A DNA stretch of 64,000 nt from an uncultured Bacteroidales bacterium (GTDB lineage Bacteria > Bacteroidota > Bacteroidia > Bacteroidales > UBA932), in contig CAMFBM010000010.1 in the NCBI GenBank assembly GCA_945948555.1, positions 1-64,000 of the forward strand, in the 5' to 3' direction. Positions 1 through 8,549 of this stretch are shown here, piece after piece. A program made the translations under genes and the position numbers. Every line of letters begins with the position of its first letter. Position 1 is the stretch's first letter. The notes under the pieces are model-generated. The model searched no databases. It was not told the DNA's origin and saw nothing but the letters and a program-made list of their open reading frames with translations.

Positions 1-283
1 TGCCACCCATAATGGATGTGGTACCACGCACACGGATACTATTCAGCATAGCGAGCCTGTCAGTCCCATTAGTGGTGACGTTCACACCGGCAGACTGACC
101 ACTCAATACATCCAAAGCATTATTCAATAGTCCCTTCTTGATATTCTCGGGCCTGATATGCTCTAATGATTTAGTCGCCGAAATGGTATCTTGTTTCTCT
201 CTGATATTCTGTACTTGTGCATCAATTTTTTGAGCACTACAGATGAAGAACATTATGACAAGACAAAGACTGACTCTTCCCAT
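1..283 (-). CDS. TonB-dependent receptor, SusC/RagA-like, N-terminal part (runs off left edge)
   Basis: The minus-strand frame opens at 283 and is still open at base 1, giving about 94 residues. It starts with a short signal peptide (MGRVSLCLVIMFFICS) and goes straight into a plug-type segment with NALDVLSGQSAGVNV and IRVRGTTSIMGG. Those strings are typical of the plug domain of SusC-like outer-membrane transporters in Bacteroidetes, which import oligosaccharides or other large ligands with energy from TonB. The usual N-terminal carboxypeptidase-like domain is missing, so this is a short-form receptor. The barrel lies outside the window. Family is fairly sure; substrate cannot be told. Confidence 0.8.
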   Translation of the reverse strand, partial: MGRVSLCLVIMFFICSAQKIDAQVQNIREKQDTISATKSLEHIRPENIKKGLLNNALDVLSGQSAGVNVTTNGTDRLAMLNSIRVRGTTSIMGG

Positions 284-614
284 CTTGATTCGTTAAACCT
301 CTGTAGATTCCCCAAACCAGACAGTTAATAAATCTTATACGCAATGTATTATAAAGAGGGGGATTGGGAATCTGTACTATTGCCCTGCCTGTCCGTCCGC
401 TTAGCCATTGTATATTTTTTCTGTTATTTCATATCAGTGATGCTGATAATCCAGGCAAGAACAGAGTAAACATCTACCTCTTTTATACATAAATCCTTTC
501 CAAGGACTTTATAAGCGCAACCATTAACTACATTACCTTACAAAGGTAACAATAATTTGTCATTTGAAGAAATTTAGAAAAAAGGAAAAGTCATTATTGC
601 CGTCCTTTTGTTCC
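284..614. other. Gap between two minus-strand genes
   Basis: There is no credible gene here. A TAnnTTTG-type box on the minus strand (541-548, read as TACCTTTG) lies about 260 bases before the receptor start and could be its promoter with a long leader. A weak 8-base inverted repeat, AGATTCCC at 305-312 and GGGAATCT at 366-373, lies between. No terminator is obvious after the symporter gene. Confidence 0.4.
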
Positions 615-2132
615 TTACAGCAGGCCGTTGGATCCGAGGACAATCAGCAGTGCATATCCCAGAGCCAGACCGACGACACCCATAATGATGCCGACCTTCT
701 CCATATCCGTCTGCTTGATCAGGCCGGTGGCGTGAGCAAGGGCATTTGGAGGGGTTGAGATCGGGAGAATCATTGCGAGTGATGAGCCGAAGGCAACGCC
801 GATGAGGAGTGTTCCGACACCTCCCACAGGGTCAAGCGCAGCACCCATACTGCTTCCTGCAAGCGCAAGAATCGGCACGAGGAGGGCGGCAGTGGCGGTG
901 TGTGAGATGAAGTTTGCCATCAGGTAGCAGAGCAGGCCGGAACCGATGACAACCATCGCCGGAGACCAGGATGCAAACGGAATTGCGCTGACCACAGCCT
1001 TTCCGAGGCCGGACTCCTGAAGGGCAACTCCGAGGGCGAAACCGCCGGCAACCATCCAGAGCACGCTCCAGTTGATTTCCTCAAGGTCCCTCTTGCTGAT
1101 GATTCCGCAGATGCTGAATACTCCGACAGGAATCATAGCGACTGCATTCGCGTTCATCATCGTGTACTTGTCGGTCATCCACAGAAGGACGGTTACGGCA
1201 AAAGTCGCATACACCACAATCGACCTCCAGTCTTTCTTAGCCTCTCCCTCGATTGCAAGCACGATGGTTTTCTGCTTGAAAGGGAAGAGCCAGAGCAGAA
1301 GCACCCATGCAAAAAGCAGCAGGACGATGGCCAGAGGGAGCATAAAGCTGACCCACTCTCCAAATCCGATGTTGAGGTTCATTCCGGCAGGGTCGTTGAG
1401 GTATTTCAGAGCGATTGCGTTAGGAGGCGTTCCAATCGGGGTTGCAATACCGCCGATGTTCGCTGCAATCGGAATTGAAAGTGCCAGGCCGATTTTGCCT
1501 TTCCCGTCGGCAGGGAGCGAGCGGAGCACAGGGGCAAGGAAGGTGAGCATCATTGCAGCCGTTGCGGTGTTGCTCAGGAACATCGAGAACACGCCTGTCA
1601 CCAGGATGAAGCCCAGAAGGACGAAGCGTGACTGGGTCCCGAAGGGCTTCAGGAGAACTTTCGCAAGGAAGGCATCAAGGCCTGTCTTTGTCGCTGCAAT
1701 CGCGAGGATGAAACCTCCGATGAAAAGCATAATCGTAGGGTCGGCGAAACAGTGCAGGATGCTCTTGTATTTTACCATATCCCCCAGGGTGTTGCCCTCG
1801 CTGACATTCCTCATAAACCAGATGCTGCTGTCCGATGTCGATGCCAGCAGCAGTACCACGGCAAACACGGAAGTAGTCCAGGAAGGCACCGCCTCAAGCA
1901 CCCACATCAGGGTTGCGAAGGCGAAGATTGCCATAACCCTCTGCTGGATGACGGTCAGTCCTTCAATTCCGAAAGCGGATGTCGGCAGGAACCATAGGAT
2001 GCAGAAAACCACTGCTACGACTGCCAGTTTGATTACTCTGGAGAAATGTATGTCCTTCCCTTTTCTCCTTTGCTCTTTTTTCCATTTGTGGTAGTCTTCC
2101 ACAAGTTGGTAACCGATGAAATTGGTAAACAT
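615..2132 (-). CDS. DASS/SLC13-family sodium:dicarboxylate or sulfate symporter
   Basis: This is a 505-residue membrane protein of the divalent anion:sodium symporter family, which moves dicarboxylates (succinate, malate), citrate or sulfate into the cell with sodium. It has a basic N-terminal stretch, then about a dozen hydrophobic segments. Family signatures are visible: SNTATAAMMLTF, GGIATPIGTPPNAIAL in the first half, and the paired SHTATAALLVPI and ISTPPNALAHATG in the second half; the two SNT/P-type loops form the substrate and sodium sites. Length is normal for the family. A minus-strand TACCTTTG box sits about 60 bases upstream. The substrate is not decided by sequence; dicarboxylate is the more likely one in an anaerobe. 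Confidence 0.87.
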   Translation of the reverse strand: MFTNFIGYQLVEDYHKWKKEQRRKGKDIHFSRVIKLAVVAVVFCILWFLPTSAFGIEGLTVIQQRVMAIFAFATLMWVLEAVPSWTTSVFAVVLLLASTSDSSIWFMRNVSEGNTLGDMVKYKSILHCFADPTIMLFIGGFILAIAATKTGLDAFLAKVLLKPFGTQSRFVLLGFILVTGVFSMFLSNTATAAMMLTFLAPVLRSLPADGKGKIGLALSIPIAANIGGIATPIGTPPNAIALKYLNDPAGMNLNIGFGEWVSFMLPLAIVLLLFAWVLLLWLFPFKQKTIVLAIEGEAKKDWRSIVVYATFAVTVLLWMTDKYTMMNANAVAMIPVGVFSICGIISKRDLEEINWSVLWMVAGGFALGVALQESGLGKAVVSAIPFASWSPAMVVIGSGLLCYLMANFISHTATAALLVPILALAGSSMGAALDPVGGVGTLLIGVAFGSSLAMILPISTPPNALAHATGLIKQTDMEKVGIIMGVVGLALGYALLIVLGSNGLL

Positions 2133-2190
2133 TTGACGTATTTTTATTGTTAGAATTCAGATTATACCCTTTGTTTCAGGGAATAGGGCG

Positions 2191-2198
2191 CAAAGGTA
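2191..2198 (-). promoter_or_regulatory. -7 box for the DASS symporter
   Basis: Reads TACCTTTG on the minus strand, the Bacteroidetes TAnnTTTG form, about 60 bases before the start codon. No clear -33 TTTG was found. Confidence 0.55.
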
Positions 2199-2370
2199 AT
2201 AAAAATTACTAATTATTTGCTTTATATGTAAAAGGACTATAAATTTGTCAGCCGTTTGTGCGATTTTTTGTGTAAATTAAACCTGTGATCTTAAGTTTCG
2301 CATGACGCACAACCCTAACGATAACATATAATTATGAACTTGCAAAAATTGAGTTATGATTAAGGTATAT

Positions 2371-4128
2371 ATGAAATACATCCGTCTTTTCGTCCTTTGT
2401 CTTGCGCTGACGGCGTGGGGCTGTACAGGTGCGGAACTGTCTCCTGACGGGGTAGGTGACGGTACCGAAGAGACTCCCGGGGATTCTGATGGCGGGAACG
2501 GCGGTTCCGGGGATGAAGGCGGTAACAATGGCGGCGGAGAGGAAACTCCGCTGGAATATTTCTACAAGAGGGTTGACGTGGAACCTCTGGACTGGTCCGG
2601 TGACTATCTCATTGCATACGACAACGGGACTGAACTGATGCTTTTGGATTCGTGGAGTGACGATTCTGGAAAATCGACGAAAAGTTTCGGCATATCCGAT
2701 TTTGATGCCGCAGGAGGCGGAATCCCGGCGGAGAAAGGCGATTCTTACAAGGCCGTCGTGACGAAGGACGGGGCTTCATATACCGTTAATATAAAAGGTA
2801 TAGGTTATATAGGCCTGAAAAGCAGCGGCAACGCCCTGCATTGTGCGCAGACCGTCACATCCGGTGACGAGGCCTTCCTTTGGAAAATCAGCCTTGTCGA
2901 TGCATCCAAGGGGATATGCGACCTTAAATGTGTGAAGTATTCCAATCGGTCTCTCAGGTGGAACAGTTCAGCAAAATTATTCAGGTGCTACAAATCCGGA
3001 CAGCAGCCAGTGACTCTGTTGAAGAAAGACGGCTCGGGCAGCGGGTCCGGTGAAGGAGGGTCCGGCGGTTCCGGTGAAGGTGGCGATTCCGGCGAGGGAG
3101 GCAACGGTGGCGGTGATTCCGGTGAAGGTGGTGGAAATGCTGGTAGCGGGGATTCCGGTGAAGGTGGTGGAAATGCTGGTAGCGGGGATTCCGGTGAAGG
3201 TGGTGGAAATACCGGTGGCGGCGATTCCGGTGACGGGGGAGAAGGCGGCAGCGGCGGGGAGACCGACCATCCTTCTGGAATCAATCCGGAGGGGAATGTT
3301 AACGGATGGCTGGTGAACTGGGAGATGCCTTTTGCGGATGTCAATCTTGCTGCAAACGTGGCCTGGACAAAAAGTGTGAATGAATCCATCCAGGGCTGCG
3401 TGGCCTACGTCTGTGAGGACAAGTCCGCCGACAGACTGTATGTTACCCACACCTACACAGGGGCGGGCAGCAAGAGGGTGAGAAACTACACTATGCTCTA
3501 CGACAAGAACAAGGTGTGTGCACTCTGGGAGGCATATCCGATGCACAAATCTGCGTATCCTGACAACAATGTCGGGCGCTCCGGAAACTGGAAGACCGAT
3601 CCTGCAATCCCTTCCTCCTGGCAGTCCGCGGGATGTACCAACGATTACCACAAGGGACATCAGGTCGCCTCAAATGACAGACAGTACAGCAAGTCAGCCA
3701 ATCAGCAGACCTTCTATCTGACCAATCAGTCTCCGCAGTGGCAGACACGATTCAATGACGGTGTGTGGAATCAGCTTGAACTTGCAATCAACAAAGGGGC
3801 CCCGACAGGCAGGGACACCCTTTACGTGGCAACCGGCCCTCTGTTTGAGAAGAACCAGACCACGACGGATGACGGCAAAAAAACCGTCCCTCTTCCGTCA
3901 GGCTTCTGGAAATGTGTGATGAAATGCTCGTTCAACGCCTCAGGAGACATTGTCTCAGCCCAGGGAATAGGATATATATTCGAGAACAGGGCCTACACGA
4001 ACACGAATTACTCATCCTACTCGACCACGATTGATGAGGTTGAGAAACGCTGCGGGTTCAACCTTTTTGCAAACATTCCTGAGGCCATCCAGAGCAAGGC
4101 TGAGTCGAAGGCGGTCCAGGTTTTCTGA
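2371..4128 (+). CDS. Secreted lipoprotein DNA/RNA non-specific endonuclease with Gly-rich repeat linker
   Basis: From the ATG at 2371 this is 585 residues. MKYIRLFVLCLALTAWGC is an SPII lipoprotein signal with Cys18, so the protein should be tethered outside the cytoplasm. A beta-rich region of unknown type (about 50-215) is followed by a linker of Gly, Ser, Asp and Glu (about 215-305), built partly of 12-residue repeats GDSGEGGGNAGS (36-base DNA units, 3112-3231). The C-terminal 280 residues carry the nuclease domain: KGHQVASNDR (His430 as general base, in place of the common DRGH), then FYLTNQSPQ (Asn452, likely metal ligand) and DTLYVATGPLF. A second ATG at 2356 is in frame but gives a poorer signal. 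A role in nucleotide scavenging or biofilm DNA turnover is inferred. Confidence 0.85.
   Translation: MKYIRLFVLCLALTAWGCTGAELSPDGVGDGTEETPGDSDGGNGGSGDEGGNNGGGEETPLEYFYKRVDVEPLDWSGDYLIAYDNGTELMLLDSWSDDSGKSTKSFGISDFDAAGGGIPAEKGDSYKAVVTKDGASYTVNIKGIGYIGLKSSGNALHCAQTVTSGDEAFLWKISLVDASKGICDLKCVKYSNRSLRWNSSAKLFRCYKSGQQPVTLLKKDGSGSGSGEGGSGGSGEGGDSGEGGNGGGDSGEGGGNAGSGDSGEGGGNAGSGDSGEGGGNTGGGDSGDGGEGGSGGETDHPSGINPEGNVNGWLVNWEMPFADVNLAANVAWTKSVNESIQGCVAYVCEDKSADRLYVTHTYTGAGSKRVRNYTMLYDKNKVCALWEAYPMHKSAYPDNNVGRSGNWKTDPAIPSSWQSAGCTNDYHKGHQVASNDRQYSKSANQQTFYLTNQSPQWQTRFNDGVWNQLELAINKGAPTGRDTLYVATGPLFEKNQTTTDDGKKTVPLPSGFWKCVMKCSFNASGDIVSAQGIGYIFENRAYTNTNYSSYSTTIDEVEKRCGFNLFANIPEAIQSKAESKAVQVF
3112..3231 (+). 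repeat. 36-base in-frame tandem repeats in nuclease linker
   Basis: About three near-identical 36-base units encode GDSGEGGGNAGS and variants. The copies differ by only a few bases, so recent slippage or unequal crossing-over is likely. Frame is kept because the unit is a multiple of three. Confidence 0.8.
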
Positions 4129-4157
4129 TAATACGGGTGGTTCGGGTTTTCTGGTTG

Positions 4158-4237
4158 CCTTAGGAGCACTTCCCGGGGCAGGGTCATTGCCTGACTGCCT
4201 GAGGTGTACTTACCGAGGCAGGGTCATTGCCTGACTG
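4158..4237. repeat. 40-base tandem duplication with internal hairpin
   Basis: Two copies in tandem share a 21-base identical core (4177-4197 and 4217-4237). Each core contains AGGCA or GGGCA, a 7-base loop and TGCCT, so each can fold. It lies between convergent genes and may act as a weak bidirectional terminator; the T-tract is missing. Confidence 0.55.
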
Positions 4238-4245
4238 TTGCGGGA

Positions 4246-4779
4246 TTATTGCCGCTCCATTCTGAAATGCCAGAGCACTATGCCCACGCACACCGAGACA
4301 TTCAGGGAATGTTTGGTCCCGAACTGCGGAATCTCAATCGAGAGGTCGGAGGCGTCAACTACATCCTGACGGACCCCTTCGACCTCGTTCCCGAACACCA
4401 GTGCATATTTCTTTCCTTTTTCAGGAATGAATTTGTCGAGGGACACCGATTTTTCCGTCTGTTCGATGCTCACGATGGTGAATCCATTATCCCTCAATTC
4501 CCTGATGGCATCCATCGTGTCGTCGTAGTGCTCCCACTGCACGCTGTTCTCCGCACCGAGGGCCGATTTGTGGATTTCGGCCGAAGGGGGAACCGCGCAG
4601 ATTCCGCAGAGACAGACCCTGTCCGCCTTGAATGAGTCCGAACTCCTGAATGCGGAGCCGACATTGTGCGCACTCCTGATATTGTCCAGTACCACGACTA
4701 TTCCCGACTCGGGAAGCTGGCGGTATTCCTCCGGGCTTACCCTTCCGAGTTCAATATTCAGCAATTTCCTGTTTGACAT
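4246..4779 (-). CDS. SpoU/TrmH-family RNA 2'-O-methyltransferase
   Basis: The 177-residue protein has the three SpoU signatures in order: NVGSAFRSSDSF near residue 40 (motif 1), LVFGNEVEGV near 125 (motif 2) and IPQFGTKHSLNVSVCVGIVL near 150-170 (motif 3, forming the knotted AdoMet site). Members methylate ribose 2'-OH in tRNA or rRNA. The short length, with no separate RNA-binding domain, fits the TrmH/TrmL end of the family, but the target nucleotide cannot be told. The gene is divergent from glyA, with back-to-back promoters between them. Confidence 0.88.
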   Translation of the reverse strand: MSNRKLLNIELGRVSPEEYRQLPESGIVVVLDNIRSAHNVGSAFRSSDSFKADRVCLCGICAVPPSAEIHKSALGAENSVQWEHYDDTMDAIRELRDNGFTIVSIEQTEKSVSLDKFIPEKGKKYALVFGNEVEGVRQDVVDASDLSIEIPQFGTKHSLNVSVCVGIVLWHFRMERQ

Positions 4780-4820
4780 ATTTCCTCGATTTTAATATCT
4801 CCTCGAAAAATTTTTCAACA

Positions 4821-4828
4821 CAAAGGTA
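4821..4828 (-). promoter_or_regulatory. -7 box for the SpoU methyltransferase
   Basis: TACCTTTG on the minus strand, about 42 bases before the start codon and 30 bases from the glyA promoter on the other strand. Confidence 0.55.
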
Positions 4829-4858
4829 ATAATCAATCCGCAAACAGAAAAAATTGCT

Positions 4859-4866
4859 TACTTTTG
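4859..4866 (+). promoter_or_regulatory. -7 box for glyA
   Basis: TACTTTTG, 24 bases before the glyA ATG at 4890. Its place makes the upstream in-frame ATG at 4854 unlikely as a start. Confidence 0.6.
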
Positions 4867-4889
4867 CGACTTCTTATGAAAAACTCATT

Positions 4890-6251
4890 ATGAAACAGGA
4901 CTTACAAATTTTCACCCTAATCAAAAAAGAAGAGGAGAGACAGACTGCTGGTCTGGAACTGATTGCCTCCGAGAACTATGTCAGCGCTCAGGTGCTTGAG
5001 GCTCTCGGATCGGTGTGCACGAACAAATACGCCGAGGGCTATCCCGGAGCGAGGTATTACGGAGGTTGTGAGGTAGTGGATCAGATCGAGCAGATTGCGA
5101 TTGACCGTCTTTGTCAGCTTTTCGAGGCAGAGTATGCCAATGTTCAGCCGCATTCAGGTGCGCAGGCCAATATGGCAGTCCTTATGGCATGCCTCAAACC
5201 AGGCGACACCTTTATGGGACTTGACCTTGCACAGGGAGGACATCTGACCCACGGTTCACCGGTGAATATGTCCGGAATCCTCTACAATGCCATTTCATAC
5301 GGACTGGATGAGAAGACCGGTCTTGTGGATTACGACAATATGGAAAGGCTTGCCCTTGAGCATCGTCCGAAACTGATTATCGGCGGTGCCTCGGCCTATT
5401 CAAGAGAATGGGACTATGCGAGGATGCGTGCAATTGCCGACAAGGTAGGGGCAATCTTTATGGTGGATATGGCCCATACTGCCGGACTTATTGCGGCAGG
5501 TCTTCTGAGCAATCCTGTGAAATATGCACACATCGTCACATCCACTACACACAAGACTCTTCGCGGACCACGCGGTGGAGTCATCCTTATGGGTAAGGAT
5601 TTTGACAACCCTTGGGGACTGACAACTCCGAAGGGCGTTGTGAAGAAAATGTCCCAGATTCTCAATTCGAGTGTCTTCCCGGGAGTGCAGGGAGGCCCTC
5701 TGGAGCATTGCATCGCAGCCAAGGCCGTTGCATTCTATGAGGCTCTCCAACCGGAATTCAGGGAGTATCAGAAACAGGTTGTAAGCAATGCTGCCGCAAT
5801 GGCCGAGGCATTCTCTTCAAGAGGCTACAAAATTGTCTCAGGAGGAACGGACAACCACTTGATTCTGATTGATTTGAGAAGCAAGTTCCCTGATTTGAAC
5901 GGCAAAGTCGCCGAGAAGGAACTCGGCAAGGCAGACATCACCGTGAACAAGAATATGGTGCCGTTCGACAGCCGATCCCCATTCCAGACTTCAGGAATAA
6001 GGGTAGGTACCCCAGCCGTCACTTCCAGGGGATTCGTTGAGAAGGATATGGAGACCATCGTGGAGTGGATTGACACCGTTCTTTCCAATGCCGCAGCTCA
6101 TCTTGATGTGATTGAAGCCATTGCGAAGGCCGGGAATGCCGAGCCTGAAGGAATTGCCCCTGAAGTCCTTGAGGAGTATTTCGGGGTCCTTTCCACTGTA
6201 AGGAGCCAGGTACGCGGACGCACCATCGGAATGCCTTTGAATCGCTATTGA
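4890..6251 (+). CDS. glyA: Serine hydroxymethyltransferase
   Basis: GlyA interconverts serine and glycine with tetrahydrofolate and supplies one-carbon units; it is a cytoplasmic PLP enzyme. The 453-residue product shows the family N-terminus ([21 protein letters not shown]), the PYGGxG-like ARYYGG region, PHSGAQAN, and the PLP-lysine motif [13 protein letters not shown] with Lys222. It ends with a normal C-terminal domain ([15 protein letters not shown]). It is some 25-30 residues longer than many GlyA proteins, mostly through a C-terminal tail. The start at 4890 was chosen because the -7 box lies just upstream. Confidence 0.96.
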   Translation: MKQDLQIFTLIKKEEERQTAGLELIASENYVSAQVLEALGSVCTNKYAEGYPGARYYGGCEVVDQIEQIAIDRLCQLFEAEYANVQPHSGAQANMAVLMACLKPGDTFMGLDLAQGGHLTHGSPVNMSGILYNAISYGLDEKTGLVDYDNMERLALEHRPKLIIGGASAYSREWDYARMRAIADKVGAIFMVDMAHTAGLIAAGLLSNPVKYAHIVTSTTHKTLRGPRGGVILMGKDFDNPWGLTTPKGVVKKMSQILNSSVFPGVQGGPLEHCIAAKAVAFYEALQPEFREYQKQVVSNAAAMAEAFSSRGYKIVSGGTDNHLILIDLRSKFPDLNGKVAEKELGKADITVNKNMVPFDSRSPFQTSGIRVGTPAVTSRGFVEKDMETIVEWIDTVLSNAAAHLDVIEAIAKAGNAEPEGIAPEVLEEYFGVLSTVRSQVRGRTIGMPLNRY

Positions 6252-6262
6252 TTTTTGTTATT

Positions 6263-6324
6263 TGTCGCAAGCGGTCAGCAAACAGTCCTGTGGACTTTTG
6301 CAGCGCGCAGCCGCCGGCAGGCGG
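6263..6324 (+). repeat. Dispersed two-hairpin repeat, copy 1
   Basis: It begins TGTCGCAAGCGGTCAGCAAA and holds two small palindromes, GTCC-TGT-GGAC and CCGCC-GGCA-GGCGG. It is followed after an 80-base period by copy 2. The same pattern is found near 28580 and, more weakly, 52981. Confidence 0.75.
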
Positions 6325-6342
6325 TCTGATAAGGCTTTACCT

Positions 6343-6405
6343 TGTCGCAAGCGGTCAGCAAACAGTCCAGTGGACTTTTGCAGCGCGGCAGCCGCCGGCA
6401 GGCGG
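6343..6405 (+). repeat. Dispersed two-hairpin repeat, copy 2
   Basis: It is nearly identical to copy 1, with one base inserted before the second hairpin and GTCC-AGT-GGAC as the first. A REP/BIME-like arrangement is suggested. Confidence 0.75.
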
Positions 6406-6566
6406 AATGACCTGGCATTCTCCGCCCCGGGTAAAACAAAACCAGTGAGCAAGAGGATGCCTCCACCGTTGTGTCGTCCTCCTAGAGGCCCCATTCCCAT
6501 CCGGGAATCTCATCCTTCAAGTGTGTCCTTATTAATGACAAGCGCCAGCATTTCACGTCATGAACC

Positions 6567-6711
6567 CGAAAAGGACAAAGCGCAGTGGATGCCATTCCAG
6601 AGGGCTCTAGGGCATCCCATTGTGCTTTGTCCCCACCGAATGCCGGGACAAAGCGCACGATACCCCTCTACAAGGCACTCTGTGGCAGGGTAGTGTGCTT
6701 TGTCCTTTTCG
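6567..6711. repeat. 145-base self-complementary element (MITE-like)
   Basis: The outer arms 6567-6584 and 6694-6711 are inverted repeats of 18 bases with one mismatch, around the core GGACAAAGCGCA. Two more inverted copies of that core lie inside (near 6613-6633 and 6645-6657), so the left and right halves can each fold as a hairpin or the whole can fold end to end. It encodes nothing. Confidence 0.7.
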
Positions 6712-6730
6712 ATTATGAGGTGAGATTAGC

Positions 6731-7939
6731 TCAGTTTTTCAAAGAAGATCTATAGGTAGAGGAAAGAAGATAGAACGGAATGGCAAGCAGCTGGCAAGCC
6801 GTGCTGACTGCAGCCATCAGAGTCAGATTTACATCATAGAGCACTCCGAGAGTCCAACTACCCAGGAACCAGGCCACCCCGAATGCTAGTGAGAAAACTC
6901 CGAAACCAGTCGCCCTTGATGATTTGGGGGTCATATCGGTAACCGCGGCCTTGAGTATCGACTCCTGAGCGCCCATACCTATCCCCCACATCACCACGCC
7001 AGCAATCAGGGTCAAGTAGGAATTTCCCAAGAAAACAAGAAAGCTGAAGGGAGCAGAGGCAATGGCTGACACGGCCAGTACCTTCATTCCCCACCGGTCA
7101 TACAGATAGCCAAAAAGAAGGGCAGATAGAGCATCAACGAGCATTGCTGCGCTATACAGCAGCGGAAGGGCCTCTGCTGAGATGATATCGGAAGAGGTTC
7201 TGCTGATATGCATCGCTACCAGGGAATAGTCCAGGAAGCCGAAAGCGAAAAGACATATACCTATGATATACAGTGCAAAATGCTTATCTGCCTTGAGATG
7301 TATATATTCCTTGGTGTCAGGCTCGAAACGCTCCGGATTGGGGAAGTAACACCTGGTTACAAACAACAGCGCCAAGGTTATGATTGCAGGGACAGCGAGG
7401 GCAAGGAAACAGAAGCTGTAGCGCTCAAAAGTACTGCCTTCAGTCTTGAAAAGCATTATCATATAGAGAAGCATAGGACCCAGAACCGCACCGAATTGAT
7501 CCAGCACCTCCTGCAGGCCGAATGCCTTGCCGGCTCCCTCCTGCGATGCCGCGAAAGAAACAACAGTGTCCTTTGCCGGCTTCTTGATTGCTTTTCCCGC
7601 CTTCTGAACAACCAGCAAAATGCAAGCAGCTATCCAGCCATTCTCCCCTACCAGGGCCAAGGCAGGAATAGTAATAAGTTCCAAACAATAACCGGCTATT
7701 ACAATTTGCCAGTACTTGCGTGTACGGTCCGCAAGACGACCTGAGACAATTCGCAGTGAATATCCTGCCAGCTCTCCAAGTCCGGAGACCATCCCAATAG
7801 TCGCTGCTGAGGCTCCCATTAGCGAAAGGAAAGCACCTCGAATGCTCTCGGCGCTTTCCTTAGTCATATCTGAAAACATACTCACGATGCCCAGCAGAAG
7901 GATAAACAGCATCGCGCGTGACATTGCTTTCTTCTTCAT
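6731..7939 (-). CDS. Major facilitator superfamily transporter
   Basis: The 402-residue product has about 12 hydrophobic segments in two halves. An MFS loop-2/3 signature appears in modified form as SLRIVSGRLADRTRKYW near residue 60 and again as LFGYLYDRWGMKVL near 270. It is a cytoplasmic-membrane secondary transporter; the segment VVQKAGKAIKKPAKDTVVS is found in a group of uncharacterised MFS proteins. It stands alone, with a promoter about 150 bases upstream. The substrate is unknown; drug or sugar efflux is possible. Confidence 0.83.
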   Translation of the reverse strand: MKKKAMSRAMLFILLLGIVSMFSDMTKESAESIRGAFLSLMGASAATIGMVSGLGELAGYSLRIVSGRLADRTRKYWQIVIAGYCLELITIPALALVGENGWIAACILLVVQKAGKAIKKPAKDTVVSFAASQEGAGKAFGLQEVLDQFGAVLGPMLLYMIMLFKTEGSTFERYSFCFLALAVPAIITLALLFVTRCYFPNPERFEPDTKEYIHLKADKHFALYIIGICLFAFGFLDYSLVAMHISRTSSDIISAEALPLLYSAAMLVDALSALLFGYLYDRWGMKVLAVSAIASAPFSFLVFLGNSYLTLIAGVVMWGIGMGAQESILKAAVTDMTPKSSRATGFGVFSLAFGVAWFLGSWTLGVLYDVNLTLMAAVSTACQLLAIPFYLLSSTYRSSLKN

Positions 7940-8090
7940 TGAAGTCTATTCCCTTTAATACTGATACAACATTCTTTGAGATCGGATAAATTATCTTAAC
8001 TAATTCGACAAACTTCCCACCCTGTCTCTCAACAAGGAGGATATCGGCAATGATGTGCCTTCTGTTTGATTTTTTCGCTGCAAAGATACA

Positions 8091-8123
8091 TCATATATAT
8101 ATTCATTGGGAGATTGTAACAAA
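8091..8123 (-). promoter_or_regulatory. Promoter for the MFS transporter
   Basis: On the minus strand TTTG (8120-8123), 21 bases, then TATCTTTG (8091-8098). This predicts a leader of roughly 145 bases. Confidence 0.6.
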
Positions 8124-8148
8124 ATATTTATTTCCTCAGAAATGTTGT

Positions 8149-8200
8149 CCATCTGAGGACAAGTTGTTCATTCGCAACGCTGTGTTGTCCTCCCAGATGG
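8149..8200. repeat. Inverted repeat upstream of hsp20
   Basis: CCATCTGAGGACAA (about 8149-8162) is mirrored by TTGTCCTCCCAGATGG (about 8185-8200), with a 2-base bulge and a loop of some 22 bases. Confidence 0.5.
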
Positions 8201-8326
8201 CCGTTTTTGAGGATAAGTTCAATTCCGCACCCTCAAGAACAAGAGAATGTCACTGCAGGGTTCTGTGTGTACGTTGTTCGCGCGAAAAGTATCGCGTAAA
8301 GTATTTCTGGGTGAGTAGGCTGTTTC

Positions 8327-8361
8327 CCGACAATTTGTCACCAAAATGGACAATTTGTCGG
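8327..8361. promoter_or_regulatory. Inverted-repeat operator candidate upstream of hsp20
   Basis: CCGACAATTTGTC (8327-8339) and GACAATTTGTCGG (8349-8361) form an inverted repeat with one central mismatch and a 9-base spacer. It could bind a dimeric regulator, but it is about 190 bases from the start codon. Confidence 0.35.
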
Positions 8362-8549
8362 TTCTCTTATGTCAAAAAGTCCACAATTCTACCTTTTCCA
8401 TCGGTTTGGTGTTTTGGTATGCCATTTGCCTTATCTTCTGTCGAATCCGTTAAGGGTCAGGCAATAAAGACTGCACTTAATAGAGCAGAAGACCTGCCGT
8501 AAGGGGTTCAGAAAGAAATATTGACAATTAACAAATGGAGGATTATATT

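Larger units (their letters stand above)
6252..6730. other. 479-base repeat-filled gap after glyA
   Basis: No gene is seen. The left third holds two tandem copies of a hairpin repeat (6263-6324, 6343-6405) and the right third a 145-base self-complementary element (6567-6711). Apparent reading frames on both strands come only from the repeats. Confidence 0.75.
7940..8549. other. 610-base divergent control region between MFS gene and hsp20
   Basis: It contains the MFS promoter (8091-8123) and two separate inverted repeats (8149-8200 and 8327-8361). The long open frame at 8050-8502 has no protein-like composition. No hsp20 promoter box was recognised. Confidence 0.55.

Noticed and set aside
1072..2094. 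340-codon plus-strand open frame
   Set aside because: It lies fully opposite the DASS symporter, whose motifs are clear; its translation is Ser/Thr/Arg-rich without domains.
6258..6693. Overlapping open frames of 63-143 codons on both strands
   Set aside because: They read across tandem hairpin repeats and the self-complementary element and have no protein-like sequence.
8050..8502. 150-codon plus-strand frame before hsp20
   Set aside because: Its composition is rich in Cys, Phe and Arg with no domain, it crosses inverted repeats, and it begins inside the promoter of the divergent MFS gene.
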